In this document: positions 47,201-57,059 of the stretch, piece after piece
Layout: each line of letters starts with the position of its first letter
Position numbering within the stretch: the first letter of the stretch is position 1
Assembly: GCA_007258455.2 (NCBI GenBank)
Contig: VDFB02252616.1
Span: 125,949,107-126,013,106 of the forward strand
DNA length: 64,000 nucleotides
Direction of reading: 5' to 3'
Origin: Sequoia sempervirens
Taxonomy: Eukaryota > Streptophyta > Pinopsida > Cupressales > Cupressaceae
Translations under genes and position numbers: made by a program
Notes under the pieces: model-generated
The model's database searches: none
Told to the model about the DNA's origin: nothing
The model's input: the letters and a program-made list of their open reading frames with translations, nothing else

Positions 47201-48660
47201 CATAGTAAGTTTAAATGAAATGATAAGGGAACAAGCTTACCTAATGGAGGAATTAATATAACTCCTTCCCCAGAGCCAATTCAACACGTAGAACCATTGA
47301 AGTACAATTCCCATGTTTCTTTGTCATTTTGAATAATTAACATGTATTCTCATCAGAGAATGAGTCTATATTAGGTAGCACTAGGGGAGAAGGAGCATCA
47401 ACTAATTGGTCAGTCAGGGCTTGCCCTTTATTTTCCTTTTGAGAGACAAATTTAAGGTCAAACTCCATTAACAACATAACCCACTTAGCTAAGTGTCCCA
47501 AAAAGTTTGTTTTAGTAAAGAGGTGCTTTAAAGGATCGAACTTCGTCATGACATGGATTTTAGCATTCAATAAATAATGTCTCAATTTACTAGTAGTGAA
47601 TACAAGAGCCAAATATTGTTTCTCATTGTGTATAATCGATCAAGGTTTGGCTAATGTAATAGATATGATTTTCTTTATCATTTCCATCTTGTTAAGCCAA
47701 CAATGTTGCACAAGAGCATGGGTTGATGTTGTTGTATAGAGGATAAACGACTTGTTTTGCATAGCAGGTTGTAAAATAGGTGGAGTAGCAAGGTAATATT
47801 TCAAACTATCAAAGTCCTTACAATCTTCATTCGAATTAAACTAAACCTCTTTCTTAAGGATTTATGTGAATGGTAATGTTCGATCTGCTAAGGATTCTAC
47901 AAAATGACAAATGACTTGAATTCTTCTTTGTAAAGTGTGTAGTTGAGAGATGTTCGAGGAGGTGGCATGTTAATAATAGCATCAATTTTCATCATTTCCA
48001 CCTCAATGCATGTGTGAGATACTATAAAACCTAAAAAATTTCCATGTAATCTACACCAAAGACACTTTTTCGAATTCAATCTCATATTATATTTTGCATG
48101 TGTTCAAAGATATTTCAAATAATATTCATATTGTCTTTTCGAGTTCAATATTTTGCTAGAATGTCATGAACATAATCTTCCATAATCGTGTGTATGTAAT
48201 CATGAAATACCATTGTCATAGCTCTTTGATATGTTGTGCCTGCGTTCTTCAATCCAAAAGGCATAACTACCCAACATAATGTCCCCAAGCTATAGTAAAA
48301 GTTGTCTTGTATTGATCTTGAGGCTTGATGAAGATTTTATTATATCCAAAGAATTCATCCATAAACAACAACAAAGCATGTCCTGTAGTTGAGTCCAATA
48401 TCAATTCAATATTAGGAAGGGGAAAATCATCTTTTAAAGATGATTTATTTAAGTCACAAAATTTCATACAAATTGTAATATGGTTATTAAGTTTCGCAAC
48501 TGCGACAATGTTCGAGATCCATGAAGAATAATCAATACGCTGGATAAATCCAGCTTCAAGAAGTTTCTCAATTGCAGTCTTAACCAATAAAGCTATCTTA
48601 AGATTCATCTTTCATATTTTTGGTCACATTGGTTTAGCATATTTTGCAAGTACTATATTG
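47201..48660 (-). pseudogene. Reverse transcriptase and first RNase H of element D
   Basis: RT start at 48,608 with IEKLLEAGFIQ, FCDLNKSSLKDDFPLP and LLFMDEFFGYNKIFI (first D). The catalytic box reads IMEDYVHDILAKY (about 48,165), so YVDD has become YVHD. Downstream are RLNSKKCLWCRLHGNFLGF (47,897-48,085) and the first RNase H with LRHYLLNAKIHVMTKFDPLK and LMEFDLKFVSQKENKG (47,337-47,612). Several frameshifts separate the blocks. Inactive. Confidence 0.9.
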
Positions 48661-48794
48661 TGTGTTACAATCTTAGCATCAATTCCTAACATGTTTGAGT
48701 AAGTCCAAGCGAAGAGTTTTGGAAAGTCATGACGTAAGGTTGCATGATATTCTTGTTCATCTTCATCAAGGGACTTCCCTATTTGAATTACTTT

Positions 48795-49517
48795 CTACTC
48801 ATTATTTATATCCATCGGTATGTTGATTGTATCTCCCAAAGGAAGTGCATTTTGTTTTAACATTTTAGGATTATACGCCTCTTTTTCCTTGTCACTTTCA
48901 TTGTTTTCCTTTTTCTTCATTTTCTTGTTTAGTGCTAACCATAGCACATGTAACCTGTTTCTTTTCAGGAGGAGCGAATGATTTTTCATATACTCCTAAC
49001 ATTTCTTTCAAAGCTTTGTCAACCTTAAGGTATTCCAAAGATTCATCATGAGTTGTATCAATCAACTCAGGATGCTTCAAGGTGAGAGTTGGTTTATTAG
49101 GGTTACATATGATAGTGTTGATATTGAGTGAAGGTATTTTTGTCGCTTGCATTATTTTAGAAGGGAAATATCCCAAACCACTTTTTGTTTCTTGTTTGTA
49201 AGGCTCTATAAGGACCTTGTTCTTTTCATCCACATCCTATTCTGTTATAACCAAGTTGTTTCATGAGCTCATAACCTTTCCCATAAAATCTCTCCATTTC
49301 TTTTAGGTTTGGTGGTTGTTGATAATCTATCTCATCAAAATTCATTGTATAGCTTGTGTCTTCTTCTAAAGTAGATGATGGGGATGGTTTTGAAGTGTCC
49401 TTTGAATTTTGCATTGATATACCATTGGTTGCTTTTTCTTTTTATTCTCTTTTGTTGTGATTTTGTATTCTCCCATGAATGTTGGTGTGAAATCTAAGGA
49501 ACCCCAATCATCTTCTA
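48795..49517 (-). pseudogene. Element D: linker and G-patch upstream of RT
   Basis: The minus frame has EMERFYGKGYELMKQLGYNR, a stop, and then EPYKQETKSGLGYFPS, which forms a G-patch-like domain (49,150-49,330). It is followed by LTLKHPELIDTTHDESLEYL and a KKMKKKENNESDKEKE-rich linker. The upstream end, DDWGSLDFTPTFMGEYKI at 49,440-49,510, is cut by B2. Confidence 0.72.
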
Positions 49518-51922
49518 GGGTGATCCCACAATATTGGTTTACAATTTTTGGCTAAACTGGACACTGAACTTTCTAACTAAATCTTCACTTTCTAACTAAA
49601 TCTTCACTTTCATGCACCTATAGTAGTTAAACCATGAGGAATTTGAAGATGATGCAAACTAGTGATTTGTGGCATTTTTTCTATAGATTCTAATTTTTTT
49701 TTTTTAAAAAAAATTAGAATTAGATTGCACTTCTTTGTTGATCTCCTTCGAAAACTATTTTTTTCAGTAAACACCATTTTTAAGGAGTGATGCTCATCAT
49801 ATACAACATAAAATTTTTCCACAAAGGATAAAATTCTATTTTTTTGAATTTAGATTTGTAACTACAATATCTAGCGCTTTCATTTTATTTCATAGTGTTT
49901 TATTGAATATTTTTTCCTTAATTAAGTTTTGAAGTCAAACTAATTACAATTCAGACATAGGCAGACTATATACAACATAATTTTTTTTGTATGTATCAAA
50001 ATTCAAATTTTTTTGTTGGATCAAGGACTTCAATATCTAGTGCACTGATGATTTTCAAATTTCTTTTTTGATAATTTTCTTTTTTCCACGTGCAAAATAG
50101 AGAGCCTAATTTTAAGTGAAAAATCTACATTCACAAGAAATAAAAAATAAATATAATAATAAAATTAAATTTATTTAAAATTATACGTTTTCGGAAGCTT
50201 ATAATAAGGAATACATACTTACAAAAAATAAATTTTAAATGAATTCATTTGATCCCCCAACTTAGGTAAATGAAAAGTAGTTTTTTATTAGTATTTTGAT
50301 AGGTGTAAAGGAAACTTTGTTATAGGTATGGTTTAAAACTAGTGGGGTTCTATCCAAGGGGGTTTGATCTAAGCTGGTTCAATCAAATTCTCTTCAATTG
50401 GAATCCTTTAAATGGAACTATTGATGCCAAAAATTGACAAGGTAACAGAGTCTTATGGAAAACTCAATTTAAGGGGAACCTTTTGTGCTAAACTAAGTAA
50501 CCTCCAAACTTTTAGAGAAGTCGGCTTCTTCTATAATGGGGGTTGGAAAGGGAGAAGGAAGAAAATAATATAAAGTTTAACCTAAGGTGATTCGCCAAGA
50601 TTTAATGATGGGCATGATAAATCATAGATTTAAGGGCCTGAATGGTGTTGTAGTGTTCCAGAACATCAGAGACTTGAGATTATAGCATAGACAATTCATT
50701 CATTGACATAAAATAACATTGCATACATTCCTAGTGTAGAGAAGAGTCCTTAGAAATGATCTAGGTAAGAAAACTTGCATCCAAGATATATTGAAGTTCT
50801 CAAATGAAGTGTTAAGACAATAAAAAGCACAGTTCACAGTTTGATCAAATAGCATGAAAAAACATAAAGGTTGAACAATTGGCATAGTCTAAGAGTTTTT
50901 GAAATCAAATAAAACAGTAACAAAGGCCTGTCATCTCTTTTTTTTAAACCACCATTTTCCTTCCAAATTCCAAACCCATTTCTCATAACAGATAAAGGTA
51001 TATATAGCAGAAAAACTTCCCACTGCCTCAGAGAGCAGTAACAGAAAATATCTCATGATCCTCGGCAATGATTCCTGAATCAAAATAGTCCCAAGGCCAT
51101 TACAATAGGATTGATCTGGAACAGAGCATTGGGTCGTCCTAAGCACAGGTGCATCCTCTGCAATGATGGTGGTGGTCCCAGCTAGGCCCAATCAGACAAG
51201 TGTCATCCCTTTGTGCGAATGATTATGACATGCAGCAACCAATAGCATTATTTGGTTCACTCGGTTCATCGCCCGCATATGAGATCCACTAGCTGGGCAT
51301 GTGGCAGGCTTTCGCTATCACATGAATTCTTCTCCTTTTCTGTCGAAGACTTTCGTTAATGCAACAATGTCGAATGGGCTGAGTACTTCACCACAATGGA
51401 GGGAACATTACCAACCAGGCACAAAAGATGCATGGCAACATTTTGCTTCACGCGGTTGCTATTTCATCTCTGTACTGAAAGATTTGTGAACAGATGACAC
51501 GTAGCAAGTGTACACTACAGCTAGAAACTATGGGGCCAGCCAAAACCTTTTTAGAGATGAAGACTTTGTGGCAGCCCTTCATAGCTTGATGATGCATCAA
51601 GAAAAAATGGACAAAAGAAACCCACAGTGGCAACATGTGGAAGCATAGCAGAGCTTGTTGGGATGCGAAAGGAATGCCAAGACTTGAAGTTGTGAAGAGT
51701 AGACACGTGGAGCGGTAGAGAAAAACTTAGATGAAAGGCTGAACTATTTTTGTGAAGCACAAGCCGACGCATAGAGGAAAAAATAAACACCCAAAGGGAG
51801 CTAGTTAAATATTTGTTAACAATAAATTTTCAAGGATTAAATCATTATATTTTCTAAAAGTATGTGATTTCAACAAAAATTAGGATCTCCTAAAAATGTA
51901 AACCAATATTGTGGGATCACCC
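49518..51922. mobile_element. TIR transposon B2 (2.4 kb) carrying a 1.4-kb insert
   Basis: Perfect 26-bp terminal inverted repeats: the left end begins GGGTGATCCCACAATATTGG and the right end is its exact reverse complement. Flanks TCTA (49,514-49,517) and TCCA (51,923-51,926) may be a 4-bp duplication with one change. Outer parts match B1. The host protein is interrupted between FTKLLE and DWGSLDF. No transposase frame. Contains a small local duplication CTTTCTAACTAAATCTTCA near 49,570-49,608. Confidence 0.92.
50420..51828 (-). other. Promoter-like insert inside B2
   Basis: Absent from B1, where GGAACTTTTTAAGGCTTAAATC is continuous. It is less AT-rich than its surroundings. On the minus strand it shows, in order, a G-box-like CCACGTGTC (about 51,706), TACGTGTCATC (about 51,500), CCAAT-type elements (about 51,240 and 51,190) and a TATA box CTATATATACC near 51,000, all facing the same way. 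A 3' open frame (51,191-50,931) has no recognised homology. I read it as a possible captured piece of a host gene 5' region, by inference only. Confidence 0.5.
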
Positions 51923-52440
51923 TCCAACAACTTAGTAAATTCATCAATGTCTATCGCATTTTCTTCCTCCTTTGTAACTTCATTTTTTGTATTTGATTCT
52001 AGTGTTTTCAAAAGATCTCATCCTTTTTTCTCAATAATCAAACAACTTTCAAGTTCAAGATCAACTTTTAGTTTGTAAACCTTGTTGTTATAGACATACT
52101 TCATGACACGATGCAAATTAGAAGGTACTTCATTTATTTCATGAATCCAAGGTCTTCTTAGGAGGAGATTATAAGAAATATCTTTAGGCATAACATGGAC
52201 AAAGTTTGTAATGTTACTTTCCCAAATTTAATAGGTAATGTTATAACTTTGAAATTTTTTTTTCCTATATTATCATATCCATGGATAAAAAATGAATCAA
52301 TATTAATGTCACTTTTATTCATGTAAATCTTTTCCAAAAGGCTCAATTTGCACACATTAAGAGCCGAATCATTGTCAACAAAAGTTCATTTTATCCCAAT
52401 TCGATTAATATGTTGAAAGCATCATGTTTCTTTTGAATTT
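51923..52440 (-). pseudogene. Retropepsin-like protease of element D
   Basis: The minus frame has VDNDSALNVCKLSLLEKI (aspartic-protease loop, with D-N-D-S where D-x-G-S is usual, about 52,350), then FFIHGYDNIGKKNFKVITLP and RPWIHEINEVPSNLHRVMK, then EENAIDIDEFTKLLE at the B2 junction. It belongs to the same family as the protease of element C. Several stops are present. Confidence 0.75.
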
Positions 52441-53063
52441 CTAAGGTAGCTCACTTTGGTGAAAAATAATATCTAAATTCATATCATTCATTCCTTGGAC
52501 TTCTGTTGCCACATTGTTTGAACTAGTGTTAAGAGGAACCATGACTTGTTGCAAGGTTTTTTGAAGCATGCTATGATAGCAAAGTGATGTTTGAAGAAGG
52601 TCCCATAGGGATATCTTAGTGGGAGTATTCTTAAGGTGTTCAACAAGATTATATTCCTTTCCATTGTTCACAGGAAAATGAGGAGTGTTAGGCAAGACAG
52701 TATTAGGCAAAGGTAATGAGACAAGAGTTGTTTGTTCTTGTCTATTGTTCCTTGTATTGTAGGTATGTGCAATGATATTATAATTCGTTTGTTGTAAAGC
52801 ATTACCATCATCAAATGAAGTCTTTATTTTTGGTGGTTCAAGGATAAGCACAAGTTTGTTTTGAACTTTAGGTTTTTGTGAAGGAGGGTAAATTATAAGT
52901 TGTGGTGTGATTGTGTTAATGTCTTTATGTCTTTATTTATCGTGAAAAGCCTTAGCAGATGAACATTGTGAGATGAAGTCCTCAAGGGCTTCATATAACA
53001 TGTCAAAGTCATCACTATTGAAAGGCTTGAGGGATAGGTTAACTTTGAAAAAGAAACTTGACA
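52441..53063 (-). pseudogene. Element D upstream protein (gag-side linker)
   Basis: The minus frame starts at an ATG (53,061-53,063) with MSSFFFKVNLSLKPFNSDD and LYEALEDFISQCSSA. After one stop it continues KTSFDDGNALQQTNYN, YNLVEHLKNTPTKISLWDL and TSLCYHSMLQKTLQQ. The last block matches in form the segment that precedes protease in this group (LLKISPSHKEVLE in element C). A capsid domain and zinc knuckle are not seen, so gag was either deleted or replaced. Confidence 0.65.
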
Positions 53064-53420
53064 TAATTATGCTTTCCCTAAAGGTCTTGTTTATGTTTTT
53101 ATTGTTTTTGTCTTTTATTTTTGTTTTCTAATGAATGCATAATGTGAACTAACTTGTCTATTAATGTAAAATGTTGAAAATGCATAATTTTAATGCTACT
53201 GTTAACTGTAATATGCAATAAATTATTTTCCCATTGTTTCCAAATCTATCCAAATAAACAAGAAATTGAATGCCAAGACAATTTGTTTTAGAGAATTACT
53301 TTTTAGATCTCATATCAAAGACAAAAATGCTTATTAGAAACTAAAAAAACAAATATTTTTTTCTTTCACAAGGTGTATAAGGACTCATTCATTAGTAAAG
53401 GTGAATGGGTCCTAGTCTAG
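53064..53420 (-). other. Element D leader with one hairpin repeat
   Basis: AGGACTCATT (53,380-53,389) and AATGGGTCCT (53,404-53,413) are inverted arms with one wobble-type mismatch. Same type as the four hairpins in the LTR at 38,161-39,685. Confidence 0.75.
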
Positions 53421-53973
53421 GTATTTGCAAAGGAAAAAAATACACATAAAACACCAAAAAACACCCAGAAGACTTGTTGATCAGGGTGTACTGGGACTCA
53501 GGTATGTGCAAGATCATGATGGGCCAAAAAGTGGTGATATGAAAAAAGTAGCATTTTTCATTCACCCAAAAACACGAAAATCCTAAGTTAACTTTTTTTT
53601 GGGTTGGGTGTCAGTACATTGCTCCTTAGCAATGCCCGACCCAAAGTAATACATATCAAATATCAAATAAAATTAGATATCTGATTTGCATCGGGTAATA
53701 TATACCCAAAAAGTGTCTGCCATAGGTCACTTTAAACCTTGGCAGCCACAGTGTCTTAGACAAAGACAATAAGGGGGTGTATCTGATATCAAATTTTTCT
53801 TGATAGTCGATTTATAAGGTAAGTTTTTGGTTTTTTTTGTTTTAATCAATTTTTATATAATTTGAACTAGTTTTTTATGGATTTTTATTAAAAACTAGGG
53901 TTTTTTACAATAATTTCATTTATATTGTGTAATTTCAATTAGATTAATTAGTTTTCAACTTTAATTAGGTATT
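53421..53973. other. Junction between element D and gene E1
   Basis: Holds an imperfect hairpin (TTTGGGTTGGGTG at about 53,599 with AATGCCCGACCCAAA at about 53,633), GGGTAATATATACCC (53,694) and a possible E1 first donor TTTATAAG|GTAAG (about 53,820). The acceptor TTTAATTAG lies just before the E1 start codon. Confidence 0.45.
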
Positions 53974-55941
53974 ATGGTTGAGAATCAAAACCCACAAATG
54001 CCAAACTCTCCACCACCTATTTGCCATCAATTAAACAGTTAATTGGTGAAAAATTAGAGCAATTGAGGGGCATTTGTGATGTTTATAAGAAAATACCTCT
54101 ATTATCCTAGATGAAAAACACATTGAAAGAAATAATTAAAAATATAGAAACCCTCTCCACCCAACATAATTCCATTCTTTTGTGGTGAGAAACCACAAGG
54201 GAATATTACTCTGATGGATTTCCTAACAAAGAGGTGAAAGATCTTGAAATAACAAAAGCCCAAATAGTCTCTTTATTTGTTAACCCCTGCACCAATCTGC
54301 CAGTTATTGTTAATAAACCAAAACTATCTATAAAATGGTGCACAAATAAGGACATTGTAGATAAATTTTGTGATCGTTGGTGGATGGTTTTTGATAAACC
54401 ACCCAACAACAATATTGATGTACCATTTTACTTTATTAAACAATTATATGCTAAGTTTGTGTTAGGGAAACATGTCAATTACTTTGATATTAAACCCTTC
54501 CAGGGCATTGGTCGAGGTATGCCCAAGGATAGACCAGAGGTAGTTAGAGTAGTTCAGGGCCCATATGTTCGCCCTCCTCCCCTTCTTTAGCCACCTCCAG
54601 TACATCATCCAGATATTATCGAGGATGCAACCACATGGACTATTATGGCTATTCACTATTTCAGTGATTTTTTGGTTTCCCATACTACTACAGTAGCTCA
54701 GCCACATGCTGGTGATGTTGGCGATGGATCGAGTGTTGTTGTATCATCCTCCTCAAGTCCACATATCTATGTGCCACATACTTTCACTATGTGCCACCAC
54801 ATATGCTTGGGTCCTCTTGTATAGCCCATTGAGCATCCCTTCAACACTTCTAATTTTGACCTCGATGATGTGGATGATATATGAGATCAGACGTATGGGA
54901 TTGGAACACACCCTATAGAATCCTCTTATGCTAGAGAGGGGGACGTTGGAATAGTTACACAGGTAATATTTAAGTTGTAATTTCATAACTTCCATTTTTT
55001 TTAAATGAATATTAATAAGAGATAGTATCAAGTACTAATATTTATTTACATGGTCTATTTAACAATTGATATCTAAGTAGGTGCTTTCACTGGTTACTGA
55101 TAACACCCTCATGGCTATTTAATTTGGCCTCGACATGCACATGGTATATATTTTTTCACTCACTCGTTTACATTTTTTTATTATATACTTGCTTGTCATT
55201 TGAATTGTCATTAATAAAATTATATATTAACTTATATGTTAATCTTATTTTCCTCTTGTAGGAAACACCTAGTATGAGTGAGGTGCATTGCTTTCTAAAA
55301 TTGGAGGTGCAATGGTAGATAAGGGAAAGGTAATTGAACTCAAATTTGATTGAATTAAGATTTTAAAGATCTTATAGTGATTATACATACATCGACATAG
55401 ATTGGTGGTTTCATATACTTGTCATTTTTATGCACAGGTAGTTATGAGCTACACATCCTTGTTGACAAGTGTCACAACACCTGAAGGAGTAGGTGTTGGA
55501 ACACCTCAAGGAGGAGGTGTCGAAACACCTAAAGGAGATAAAGAAAAAGAGATTCCTAAAGAGGTATGTGTTTATTTTATTTTTTGTTTGGTAAATATGT
55601 TCCTATTACTACAATTTTATGCTAACTTGTATCAATTTTATGTTTTTGTTCACATATATAGATTGACATTGCAAAAGTTGGTTTGATTGGTTCTTTGAGA
55701 GGGGCATATTCTAGGACTCTTGACTGTTTGAAGAGACATAGACATGAGGTAATCAAGATTTCAATTTTAGAGTTCAATTATAATTCAATGTATTGATTTT
55801 CATGTTAATTATTTGATTTTAAATTATATAATATAGCTAATCTCAATTGTGGTTTGAATTTTTCTTGTGTAGGTACCTTCAGAGCCAAAGAGTGCTTCAA
55901 AGAGGCTCCATTTTAATGATCCACTAATAGTTTAGGATGAG
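53974..55941 (+). pseudogene. Gene family E, copy E1: six-exon gene of unknown function
   Basis: Exon 1 (53,974-54,962) starts MVENQNPQMPNSPPP, has a frameshift, then RWWMVFDKPPNNNIDVP, KQLYAKFVLGKHVNYFDI and GRGMPKDRPEVVRVV, a proline-rich stretch and an acidic end. Exons 2-6 (55,081-55,143; 55,262-55,329; 55,438-55,563; 55,662-55,748; 55,873-55,941) all have GT...AG borders in phase 0. Together they read GGAMVDKGK, VTTPEGVGVGTPQGGGVETP, VGLIGSLRGAYSRTLDCL and SASKRLHFNDPL. Exon 3 needs a 1-base correction and exons 2 and 6 contain a TAA or TAG. I do not recognise this protein. A second copy (E2) lies at 36,292-37,607 on minus. Either a transposon gene or a dispersed host gene family. Confidence 0.7.
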
Positions 55942-56760
55942 GTATACATTTTGGCATGTATATTTTGAATAGATATCGAGATGGCATATGCCACATTTTG
56001 TAAAACTTTGTTTGAGTTGGCATTGATGTCATTTTTGTATATGGACATACACTTAATTATTGGATAATTCGATATATAGAAGTTGTGAATTGAAATACTT
56101 TGTTCCTCGTGTGCATGTTTAAACTCTTCAAAAATTTAATCTTGAGCAATGGTTAAATATCAATGTAAAATAGCATAAAAAATAATGGTTATATTATTTT
56201 AGTTCACAATAAAAATAATGAATAATGGTTAAATTATATCATATATTGCTTAGTTATATTATGGTTATATTATATATTTTAAACAACTTTGAAGACAAGA
56301 ACAATGGTAAAGTTTATCATTTTAACTTTAAAGTTTAAATACATAAATGTCATTGTCTCACATTGCATATTTCATATTGGATTATCATTACATAGTGAAA
56401 TTCAAAAAATATCATAGTTTTATGTTGATACACATTCCAAAGGATATGGGAAACCTAGTTATGAAAAATTTTGTACACTTTCCATACATGTCTACAAGGG
56501 CAGCTACAAATATAATACATGTGACAAAATTCCTATATCATTTATGCTTTAATGGTTGTCCACTGATGCAGGGGCATTAGGAGCCCCATAGGCATACATG
56601 GTGATCATTTTTGGTTTTTGGTTGATTTTGTGTTTCTTGGGTGTAATAAGGTCATCCATGACCATTTGGAGTCATTTAGAGTCATTTTGAAGTGATTTGG
56701 GGTTATTTGTCAAAAAATGTAAAAAGTTGTCAAATTGGTAAAATGTTGTCAAACAACTTT
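55942..56760. other. AT-rich spacer downstream of E1
   Basis: No gene with family resemblance. Short open frames (56,347-56,580) look random. Could include further intron or 3' UTR of E1. Confidence 0.5.
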
Positions 56761-56837
56761 TGGAAGAAAGTACAAAAATGAATTTTTATTAACAAATTGA
56801 TTAAAAGTGGTTGTAAACAGTTGGGATAGATGATAAG

Positions 56838-56893
56838 TATATAAGGACACTCTCCCAACTCGAGAAGGGGTTGAAAATTTGTATATAAGGACA
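56838..56893 (+). promoter_or_regulatory. Paired TATA-like boxes upstream of tandem array 2
   Basis: GTATATAAGGACAC occurs twice (56,838 and 56,881), each followed by a C-rich stretch. A diverged inverted version of the surrounding 80-90 bp lies at about 60,120-60,215 on minus, sharing CCCAACTCGA.AA.GGGGTTG. May be a promoter driving a transcript into the array; only sequence resemblance supports this. Confidence 0.4.
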
Positions 56894-57059
56894 CCATCCC
56901 TCAAGTTTCAAGGCTTCTCACAAAATAGAACACATTCACCAAGGTTACAAGACTCATATAAGACACCAAGGTTTTGGAAACTTTTCCAACACTTTGGGAA
57001 ACCCTATATAGGGTAGACACATCAAAATCAATCACTACTTGTCTCACAAACAAACTTGG

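Larger units (their letters stand above)
38161..53420 (-). mobile_element. Element D: Tat-type Ty3/gypsy with antisense PMD gene (both outer ends approximate)
   Basis: Same plan as element C: 3' LTR and PPT at the left, antisense PMD gene, then on minus integrase, aRNase H, RNase H, RT, G-patch, protease and an upstream linker. It is interrupted by element G (41,868-44,234) and B2 (49,518-51,922). A hairpin repeat typical of its LTR also occurs in the leader at 53,380-53,413, which ties the two ends together. The 5' LTR is not recognisable; it is either deleted or too diverged. A canonical gag capsid domain is also missing. Confidence 0.8.

Noticed and set aside
51301..51489. Plus-strand frame in the B2 insert
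   Set aside because: No recognised protein; the insert's promoter-like elements face the other way.
53599..53650. Helitron 3' end suggested by the hairpin
   Set aside because: The hairpin is not followed by CTRR and no Rep/helicase is present.
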